From the NCBI GenBank assembly GCA_029216955.1, contig JANAVB010005597.1, positions 42,269,311 to 42,333,310 on the forward strand: a stretch of DNA of 64,000 bases, given 5' to 3'. Shown here in pieces: positions 56,036 to 64,000 of the stretch (the stretch's first letter is position 1; every line of letters starts with the position of its first letter). The notes below the pieces were generated by a model. The model was not told the origin of the DNA and made no database searches. It saw only the letters and a list, made by a program, of their open reading frames with translations. The stretch is from Iris pallida. Its lineage: Eukaryota; Streptophyta; Magnoliopsida; Asparagales; Iridaceae. A program made the translations under genes and the position numbers.

Positions 56036-57839
56036 AGATGGGTTACGACTTCAAAAGCGACCTTAACTATGGTAAGGGTAGACGAACTCCCATTCGTACA
56101 ACAGTTCCAAAAGGAAAGTCAGAAATATATTATAGCAGGACCAAAAGAGATCTCGGATACGCTTCTCCTCCAATGTTATCCCCAGCAGTTTCTGACTCTG
56201 ATAGCGAAGAACGTTCTAATTCTTCTGATTCCAGATCATGGGATTCCGATACTAGCGTCGGTGAAGTCCATCGTGTAATCGTATCTTCTAATATAGTTTC
56301 TGCTGAACTTCCGGAAGGATATGATGAAGATATTGAAGAAAGTCTTGAAACAGATCCTTGGGCTCAACAGATGGATAATCAGTGGGTACTTCGATTTGAA
56401 CAAAGAGAATCTCCTACTGAAGATCAATTAATTCAAGTTAATGTAGGAGAAAGCGAGTCACCTCGTCCAATCTTTATTAGCAAGAATCTTTCGGAAGCAG
56501 ATAAGCAAGAGTTGATTCTTCTCATTAAAGAATACATTGACGTCTTTGCTTGGAGTTACGAAGACATGCCAGGTTTATATCCTAAAATTGCTACTCACAA
56601 ACTGAACATTCTTTCCAATGCTAAACCAGTCAAACAGCAGCAACGACGATTCAAACCTGAAATGATGGATGTGATCGATGATGAAGTCAAGAAGCTCATC
56701 GCTTGTGGCTTTATTCGAGAAGAACAACATCCTGATTGGGTAGCCAACGTTGTTCCAGTCCTGAAGAAAACTGGCAAAGTTCGAGTCTGTATCGACTTCA
56801 GGGATCTTAATGAAGCATGTCCGAAAGATGAATTTCCTCTTCCTATCACAGACGTCATGATTGACAATACTTGTGGGTTCGAACGAATATCTTTTATGGA
56901 TGAATTCTCTGGATATAATCAGATCAAAATGAATCTCGAAGATGAAAAACACACATCTTTCCGTACTCCTCGGGGAGTCTATTGCTACACAGTGATGCCA
57001 TTTGGTCTCAAGAACGCTGGTACAACTTACCAACGAGCCATGAGTACCATTTTCAGAGAACATCTTCGTAAAACAGTCGAATGCTATGTTGACGATATTG
57101 CTGTCAAAAGTCGTCTAAAAGAAGATCATATCCAAGATCTGAGAACAATCTTCAATCTCATGCGTCAACATCAGCTCAAGATGAATCCCACCAAGTCATT
57201 TTTAGGTGTCTCTAGTGACAAATTTCTCGGCTTTGTCATTACCTCTAAGAGTATACACGTGGATCCCGAGAAGATCAAAGCCATTCAAGAGATGCGTCCT
57301 CCACGCAACCTAAAAGAGCTACGAGGATTCCAAGGCTGACTTGCGTACATCAGGCGATTCATCTCGAACTTGTCTGGACGCTGTAGACCATTCACTCAAC
57401 TAATGAAGAAGGGTATATCTTTTATTTGGACTGAAGAATGTCAACAAGCATTCGACGACATCAAACGATATCTTATGAACCCACCTGTTTTGGTGCCACC
57501 AATCTCAGGCATTCCATTCTTAATGTATGTCCGTGCTATGGATCATTCATTGGGTGCTTTACTCGCCCAAAAGAACAAAGAAGGTCACGAATAGGCCATT
57601 TACTATCTCAGTCGTACTATGATTGGTGCTGAACACCGTTATAGTCCGATTGAAAAAGAATGTCTAGCTCTTATGTTCGCTGTTCAAAAGACAAGACATT
57701 ACATCATTGGTCAAACCATTCATGTCATATCCCGAGTCAATCCTCTTCGAGTACTGATGAAGAAGCCTAGCACACTCAACTCTCGGCTTGCTACATGGGC
57801 CATCCTTCTAGCTCAATATTACATGGTATATGTTCCTTA
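56036..57839 (+). pseudogene. pol: TAT-1 reverse transcriptase and RNase H
   Basis: Frame 1 from MGYDFKSDLNYGKGRR. RT motifs: ADKQELILLIKEYIDVFAW upstream (near 56500), VRVCIDFRDLNEACPKD (56780-56830), MDEFSGYNQIKM, TVMPFGLKNAGTTYQRAM (56990-57045) and the catalytic CYVDDIAVKS (57080-57110). The connection LKELRGFQG is followed by TGA at 57337. The frame continues with RNase H, with TAG at 57592 and TAA at 57838. All three stops can be read as a C-to-T change from the codon expected (CGA, CAG, CAA). YVDD is intact. This is a recently silenced enzyme and not a shuffled fragment. Confidence 0.88.
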
Positions 57840-58548
57840 AAAGTCTGTTAAAGGTCAAGCACTGGCAGATTTCTTGGCGGCTCATCCTGTACCAGAAACA
57901 TCTAAGCTTTACGATGAAATTCCAGACGAGACTTTGGAAGTCAACTTGATCTTTGAAGAATTTCCAACCTGGCGTCTATTCTTTGACGGAGCATCCAGAA
58001 TCGGACCCAATGGTGCTATTGTAGCAGGAGTCGGAGTTGTTCTCATTTCTCCAGATGGATCAACTATCCAAAGAGCTTACTCTCTAGACGAATCCTGTTC
58101 CAATAATGTAGCAGAGTATAATGCTCTACTCATTGTTTTTCAATTAGCCAAGCAATTGAACGTCGAGTATCTCGAAGTTTATGGCGATTCTAAGTTGGTT
58201 GTTAACCAGGTTAGAGGAACTTATGAAGTCCGTCATCAAGATCTGGTACCTTACTTTGAGGCAGCAATCAACATGGCTACATCGTTCAAAGTTTTCTTTA
58301 TTGAATATGTACGCCGAGCTTGTAACACTGAAGCAGATGCCTTAGCCAATCTTGCAGCAGTCTTAGTTGTCCCTATCCGAAGACAACAAGTGGTGGTTAT
58401 TTCTAATCGAGAATTGTTTTGCGTAGAAAATAATCGTAACATTGAGTTCAGTAATGTAGAAGCATGGAATTTCACAAACAGAAAGCCCATGCGCCAGACA
58501 CTACATGCGCTAGAACTCAAACGAAGAACTTCACAGCAAGATCAATAA
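57840..58548 (+). CDS. TAT-1 second RNase H domain (aRNH)
   Basis: Open stretch of the same frame (224 codons from 57874). Catalytic residues of an RNase HI fold are in place: FFDGAS (D), NVAEYNALL (E), VYGDSKLV (D) and ADALANLA (D). It follows the retroviral-type RNase H and precedes integrase, the position of the extra 'archaeal-type' RNase H typical of Tat/Ogre elements. It would be a domain of the polyprotein, not a separate gene; no start codon of its own is expected. Downstream, 58549-58650 reads as broken integrase N-terminal sequence. Confidence 0.85.
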
Positions 58549-58660
58549 GGATAGACATTTGAAGAAGGACTTTTTATTTTATATAGAAGTCTATTACATG
58601 TCTAAGAAAAGGTTGTACAAAGGAGAACTTCTACAAAGGAAAGATCCTAAGTCTACAGCC
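58549..58660 (+). other. TAT-1 integrase scrap and junction with TAT-2 LTR
   Basis: Two frames together give a KRLYKGELLQR-like piece resembling the start of Tat integrase (LYKR..GELLRC). The exact first base of the TAT-2 LTR is unclear; a TGTCTAAGAAAAGG at about 58599 is one candidate. Confidence 0.4.
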
Positions 58661-58750
58661 AGCAGCCACCATGCGCCTTCAGATAAGCGCAGCAGCCACC
58701 ATGCGCCATCAGTCAGGCGCAGCAGACCTCATGCGCCTCCAACCAGGCGC
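58661..58750 (+). repeat. 3 x 30-bp tandem repeat in TAT-2 LTR
   Basis: Units 58661-58690, 58691-58720 and 58721-58750 with the core AGCAGCCACCATGCGCC and ending in GCGC. Confidence 0.92.
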
Positions 58751-59807
58751 ATCCTACCATATCTTCAGCAGCTCAGTTATGTACATTCAGCCCAGCTATG
58801 TGCATCCCTTCAGCCAAATTCTTCCAGCCAGGCTCACCTGGCCGAGCAGAGCCCAGCGCCGCTCTTCCAGCCAGGATCCACAAAGCATTTAACCCTCTGG
58901 CTGGAACCAAGGAAGAGAGGAGCACGGCAAAGCTGTGGCCAGGGGAGGCTTCGAAAGAGCCTCCAAAGCCCAAGGAAGACCGTGATCGAAATTATGGCAC
59001 AAGGAAGCTCTCAACACAACCAGAGTGGGCGACACCTACTTTGAAGGAAGAGAGAGCCTAGCACCGCCATTCCGATCTACGGTTCTTCCGGAACAACGGA
59101 GACGAGGCCCGAACATCCCTATCTTTGGATGCAACAGGCACCTTCCGCCTGCCTCAGAAGCCCTCGACTCCGTCTTTTGGATGTAACAGTCACCTTCAAG
59201 TGCATCGAAGACAACACAGCGTCTCATCTTTACCCTCGGGAGCACTTCGTCAACAGAATGCACCCGCATGTTCAAGTTCATGTTGGAAGTACGTGAGGGA
59301 ATGAGAAGCAAATCTTCTCTCCATGCCACTATTTATAGGCCGGGCAGATCAAACCCACGCGCCAAGTGGATGGCCCTCCGAATTCCGTACAATGAATTTA
59401 CATTAAATGGATGAACCGGACGCCTCGAATTCAGCCAAACGGCTATTTATGGCACTCGAAGAGCGAGACAGCCGCATCATTAAAAGACATGTCCGATGTG
59501 CCAGCCAGACAGTGCATCACACGGACGCGCCCTTCGGCATCAGGTGCATCACACAGACGCGCCTTACAATACTCGGCACATTACAGAAGGTGCGCCTCCA
59601 CACATCTCCATACCGAGTGGAACGCCAACCGACGCGCCCACTCAGCTGTCCATCGAACGTCACCAACATTAAATGCTGAACTGACAGAGTTGGCAGTACG
59701 CCTCCCGAAGTCTGAACAGTTGACAGCTTTTCAGAAAATGAAGCGTCGGCAACGTCAGCATCATCATGACTTTGTTTCGACGGCTACTGCCACGTGGCCA
59801 CTCCACC

Positions 59808-59903
59808 ATCAGCATGCGCCTCTACGGCCATGCGTCCAAATCAGCATGCGCCTCTACGGCCATGCATCCAAATTAGCATGTGCCTCAAAAGCCATGCGCC
59901 TCA
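59808..59903 (+). repeat. 3 x 32-bp tandem repeat in TAT-2 LTR
   Basis: Units 59808-59839, 59840-59871 and 59872-59903 with two half-units, ATCAGCATGCGCCTCT and ACGGCCATGCGTCCA. The ATGCG core thus recurs every 16 bp. Confidence 0.92.
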
Positions 59904-60294
59904 GACTGCTCTCTGATCCCGAAAGACAGAAGGAAAGTCGCCTACATGCGCCTCAAAAGCCATGCGCCCCAAATGGTTTGTAACTCCTAAAGGTTATGAG
60001 CCGCAGCCTCCTCCTGTGCCCAATCCAAGGCGCAGCCCACCAGATCACTCCTCTCCACCAAATCCGAGATCTTCGAACCATGAGTCGACGACACGTATCT
60101 TTTGACTCAACTCATCCAAGATTTCAGCAACGGAAAGATCTTCTCTCTGCTACGTGCCGGCTCACAACAGCAGTATAAAGAGTTCTCCCCCTCGATCAGG
60201 ACGCAGCATCCGTGCGCCTCCATCAGCAACCTCCACGTGGCATCCCTACACCGGCGCATCCTGCATGCGCGCATGAGCAGCCAGCCTGCAAAAC

Positions 60295-60304
60295 TATAAA
60301 TAGA
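60295..60304 (+). promoter_or_regulatory. TATA box of TAT-2 LTR
   Basis: TATAAATAGA, identical to the TAT-1 box, 328 bp before the LTR end. Confidence 0.8.
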
Positions 60305-60622
60305 AGGGTCATCTCCTTCACGCACACACAGAGACTCAGAACACACAAGACTCAAAAAGAATCCACAACAGAGAATCACCAGAGAGGCAGTCCTAGACAC
60401 TCAACGTCTTCCTCCTCTCAACAAGCTCCAGCACCCAGAGCAATCAACACCTTCAGAGAACCGATAACCGCCGTCAGCCGGTCAACGGAGTCAACGCATT
60501 ACCACTCGCTCCATTGGCACTAAGGACCCAGCTTAAACAAAAGTGTACTCCTAGGACTACATCTAAGTCCTATATTGTATCACTGTTCTGTTTGTATTAA
60601 GATTTCAATCAAAACAATTTTA

Positions 60623-63600
60623 ATGGCAAACAAGCTGGCGACTCTGCTGGGGACTTCTTTCTCCTCTACCGAGAAGGTTGTATCACAGACCGACGACGTG
60701 AAGGTGGGCTCCTCCCACAAGACGCTGGTAGTGCGCCTCAATCAACAGGCGTACGAGGAGTTCATTTCTGAAGGAAGTGCGAGTCCTTCGAAGCGGCTGT
60801 CGAAGCCGAAGAAGACCCGTGCAGTCTGGGTGCGCAAAGTCGATGCCTCGGGCACCACCGTTGAAGGGGATACGCCCGTCCAGCCTTCCCTTCCTGCTGA
60901 CGTCCTCAGCAGTCAAGGTGCGCCCGCTGATGCAGCGTATCTCTCGGGGAAGCGTGTGGCTGACCACGTTCCCCAGCCATCTTCCTCTCAGGCGAGGAAG
61001 ATACGTCGACGGAGCAGGGGCGCAGCCAATGCCCCGCGCATTACTTCTGATGCGCCACAAAGAGCCTCTGTCTTTGACAGACTCACTCGCTGTAACGGCG
61101 AGGAGAATTTGGATGCTGAGTACTATGCGCCCCAGCGGGCTGGTACGAAGAAATCCAAGGCGGTACGGGCCATGCGCCACAAACGTGCTATACCAGCAGC
61201 CGGCCAAAGTCACGCGCTTACGATCACGCGCGCTGCCGATGGCAAGCTGTACAAGGTTGACTCAAGTGCTTCTGCACCAACAACGAGTCGACCTTCAAAG
61301 TCCTCATCTCGCTTGGGCGCATTCACTGTGTGCACAACCAAGCCGAGAGAGGCAAACTCAGTGGTCTTGAACTCCCGCGCCTCCTCTGGTTGTGCGTTTG
61401 AGGTCCGTTCAAGTCACTTCAAATGCTGTGGTTCCTCCACTACTGATCGTGATGCCTGCTTGGTATTAGATCAGGGGGCGCAGCACTCACCCGACCACCC
61501 CGGCGCTTGGCCCTGCCATGCGCCTGAGAGGGGTGTGAGGGTAGCACTCTCCTCCAACGACCTGCGCAACGTGATCACTCAGAAGCGCCGGTCAGGAGAG
61601 TTGACCAACAAGCACGATGCGCCTCTCACGGGACACACTTGTGCAGTGGTCACCATCAACTGCTGTTGTAAGACGGCAGTACCGCCAAAGCAGTCGGTCT
61701 TCCAACGACTACAATCATCGACACCCCTCCGACATCGCCTTAGGACGAAGGTGTCAGCAGAAGAGGAGCTAAAGGTTGCTTCATGCAACGTGATCTCCAA
61801 CTCCTCATCTGTCCGGAAGACGACTGCCAATTCCTCGTCTTCATCCAAAAGCCAGCCGAGGAAAACTAAGGCAGCTGTCTCGACCTCTGGAGTGTTCGAA
61901 GGCACTCGGTCGAGGAAGAAGTTCATGGAGGAAGCTGGGGGTAGCCAGACCCTTGTCGAGCCTCCTTCTGAAGACGAAGATGTCCAAAGCACAGCTGCGG
62001 CGGATCTTCATCAAGGCGAAGATGGCCTCCCTGAAGCCCCTCAAAATGACGATGTCCTCCAGGACACCGCCGGGGGTAGTGCTGGAAACGAAGAGGCCCT
62101 TCAAGACAGAGCTGAGGGCAGTCAGGCCCTTGCAGATGCGCCTGTCGAAGACGAACTCCAGAATATGGCTGGGGGTGGCCAAACACCAGGAGAAGTGACT
62201 CCCCCACATGAGAGCGAGGCTGAGAGCGAAGCCTCAAATAATTCATCCATTTTCGGCCGTGTCATGACAGTATACATGACCGGAGGTGATCTTGAGACTG
62301 ATGCGCCGCCACAGGACATTGTCCAGCGCATAGACTCGCTAGAGGGAGGACTCAAAACCCTCTCTGCCTCAATGCAAGCACTGACTCAAGCAGTGTTTGA
62401 GATGCGGTCGGCCTTGATCAGGATACCTTCAAATGGTCCCGACCCAGGAGCCAATGGAGAGTCGAGTGTGCCCCTCCAACGGACACCCTCAGACACAGAA
62501 GCACCCCGGACGTCGGAGCCCTCAAACGCTCCACTCCAGGTGGTACCTCCTTTCCTGACTCCTAGCTCCACGGAGGACGTGGTCGAAATGATCAAAGATC
62601 TGCGGGAGCGCTTCGAGTCCAAGAACAGGCAGGAGGAGCGCCAGAAGATGGGCATTCCCCAGCCTTATTCCCTTGAGTGGAACAAGGTGGTTTATCCCCC
62701 AAAGTATAAACTACAAATACTCACGTCGTATGACGGGAAGGACTCTCCACGACGGTACCTGACGTACTTCCAGTCGCAGACAGGGCATCTTCCGAAGGAG
62801 GACGCGCTCCTCACCGGCATCTTTGTTGGGGCCCTGAAAGGGGTGGCGTATGACTAGTACTGCAGCCTCCCCGATAATTCCATATCGTCCTTCGACGACC
62901 TGACACGCCTCTTCCTCGACCGCTTCTACGACGGTAGGAAGGACATGACGATGGCGTCTCTCATTGAGATACGCCAGAAGGACAAGGAAACGGTTCGGGC
63001 ATTCATCGAACGCTTCCGTCAGGCCTGCTTCAGGCTACCTCCAGGCATGCCAGAGCATGCGCTTCTCTCCGCTTGCAGTATGAACATGTTGCCTGCAGTA
63101 AAGCTCTGGCTTAACTCTACTCCCCCTCCCGACTGGAGCTCCCTAATCATCGAAGCTGAAGCTGCAGAGAAGAAGGCGGCCAATGCACGTCTTCTGGGTG
63201 TTAGCTTCCCCGCCTTTGACGATAAGGGGAAAAAGTCTGCAATCAACAACTCCGAACGAGAAACAAAGGAGAAACATGCATTGACTGTTAATGCCTCGAA
63301 GGGCGCATCTGTGCCTACTCAAAAGCCTCCACTGGCACCGAGACCCAAGGAGGTTTATTCATTCAATGATGACGACACCCTGCAACTCTTTGAGATACTG
63401 AAGCAGGGTGACAAGATCAAGCTTCCGGACCCGAAGCGGCCCGATGAAGTCGGGAAAGTGGACAACCCGAGGTACTGTCACTACCATCGGTTTGTCGGAC
63501 ACCCGACCAAGGACTGCTACGTCCTCAAAAATTACATCCAGCGCATGATCAATGCGAATGTAATCTCCGTCGACTACGAAGAGAAGACGGTGTCAGCTAA

Positions 63601-63898
63601 TGTGGTGTCACTTCAGTTCGGCACCTTGCCGCCGACTACCACACAAGATGGCGTCGTCCCCATCCCTAAGGCGACAATGGAGGTGGTGAACTTGCCACCC
63701 ACCCGTGACAACGTGAGTAGACTTGTTCCACTCACCACATCTCGAGGAGAGGTCCCCTGGGTTCACCCCGACCTCGTCTCCGAGGTAACTCAATCGGAGG
63801 TACGCCCTACCTCCAAAGCAAAAGGCAGGAAGATCAAGTCTTGCCGCACGGTCTCTTCTTCAACGGAAGAGGCGCTTCCTGTGCAGACGCGTGCATAA
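60623..63898 (+). pseudogene. gag: TAT-2 N-terminal extension plus Gag, one frame with a single internal stop
   Basis: ATG 60623 (MANKLATLLG). One frame covers the extension and Gag: TLVVRLNQQAYEEFI near residue 35; two FDRL/FQRL motifs (SVFDRLTR near 61070 and SVFQRLQS near 61695); a Cys cluster HTCAVVTINCCCKT directly before the second; four acidic repeats with GGS/GGG and EDE(L/V)Q cores (61930-62180); a probable coiled coil (62320-62410); then capsid (from about 62700), interrupted by TAG at 62855 where TAT-1 has Trp in AYDWY. Capsid continues with SFIERFRQ-like AFIERFRQACFRLPPG, and a CHYHRFVGHPTKDC knuckle at 63477-63520. TAA at 63896 is probably also a point mutation, because the following codons still match TAT-1. 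Far better kept than TAT-1. Confidence 0.85.
60636..60653 (+). other. TAT-2 primer-binding site (tRNA-Arg type) inside the ORF
   Basis: TGGCGACTCTGCTGGGGA, 3 nt after the LTR. It is read in frame as LATLLG from the ATG at 60623, which itself lies within the last ten bases of the LTR. Confidence 0.9.
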
Positions 63899-64000
63899 CA
63901 GAACTCCCAGCCCTGTGAAGCTGCCGCCAAAGTGGTGCCTCCTGGCACCATCCCTGAGGAGGGTCCATCCAAACCCTCAGCAGCCAATAAACAAAAGCAA

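Larger units (their letters stand above)
58600..60632 (+). repeat. TAT-2 5' LTR
   Basis: Left limit uncertain by about 60 bp. Contains two tandem arrays with ATGCGCC motifs, a TATA box at 60295 and the end motif GGCAAACA shared with TAT-1. Frames on both strands (for example 59411-59983) are by-products of the repeats and GC content; none has a domain. Confidence 0.75.
50091..64000 (+). mobile_element. TAT-1, Tat/Ogre-like Ty3/gypsy element interrupted by TAT-2
   Basis: 5' LTR 50091-50993, PBS 50997, long N-terminal extension, gag, protease, RT, RNase H and a second RNase H to 58548, then integrase scraps until the TAT-2 LTR begins before about 58660. A tRNA-Arg-type PBS and the additional RNase H after the retroviral one mark the Tat lineage. 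The integrase and 3' LTR would lie beyond TAT-2, outside the window; simple truncation cannot be excluded. Confidence 0.82.
58600..64000 (+). mobile_element. TAT-2, Tat-lineage element (5' part only)
   Basis: LTR of about 2.0 kb ending GGCAAACA at 60632, 3-nt gap, perfect PBS, and a very long gag frame that runs off the window. About half of the ORF residues can be aligned with TAT-1, so the two are different families of one lineage. GC content is clearly higher than in TAT-1. Confidence 0.8.

Overview
The window is a block of nested transposable elements from a flowering-plant nuclear genome. The evidence is plant-type Ty3/gypsy lineages (Tekay/Del-like chromoviruses and Tat/Ogre-like elements with a second RNase H), 2-3 kb LTRs, large non-coding LTR elements (LARDs), a CACTA transposon and solo-LTR remains. 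I find no intact host gene. The only non-transposon coding candidate is a two-exon fragment resembling the plant mobile domain near 48.6-48.9 kb. The species cannot be named from the sequence.

Layout. 1-21064: a minus-strand LARD array, LTR - internal - LTR - internal - LTR. The two internal regions are both 4372 bp once the insertion is removed, and the first LTR runs off the window. The left internal region is split by TEK-B (2931-10568, plus strand, TSD ctcgt), a Tekay-like element with almost identical LTRs but a ruined pol; the right internal copy supplies the empty site. 21065-29041: TEK-C, a minus-strand Tekay/Del-like element with recognisable gag, protease, RT, RNase H and integrase, decayed by stops and frameshifts. 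Its left LTR is fused to a broken LARD LTR. 29042-40141: TAT-3, a minus-strand Tat LTR plus primer-binding site, split by a CACTA element (29611-39567, TSD att) that is itself split by LARD-D (30570-38809, TSD ttcac).

40142-48360: TEK-F, a plus-strand Tekay-like element lacking its 5' part and its integrase core. Its 3' LTR is split by a solo LTR (42958-45637, TSD taagc) related to TEK-B. 48361-49005: flanking DNA with the mobile-domain fragment. 49006-50090: a truncated LTR (TEK-G) related to TEK-C. 50091-64000: TAT-1 (LTR, PBS, N-terminal extension, gag, protease, RT, RNase H, second RNase H, start of integrase) interrupted by TAT-2 (LTR, PBS, long gag ORF), which continues past the window.

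Functionally, none of the elements looks autonomous as it stands. The non-coding elements kept the cis signals (LTR ends, polypurine tract, leader block), which is expected if they moved using proteins made elsewhere. Features deserving attention are a hairpin near the LTR 3' end kept by changing bases in several families, a common leader block at the PBS position that is not a PBS I recognise, Tat reading frames that translate through the tRNA primer-binding site, and arrays of TGCG-core motifs at 14-18 bp spacing in three LTR families.
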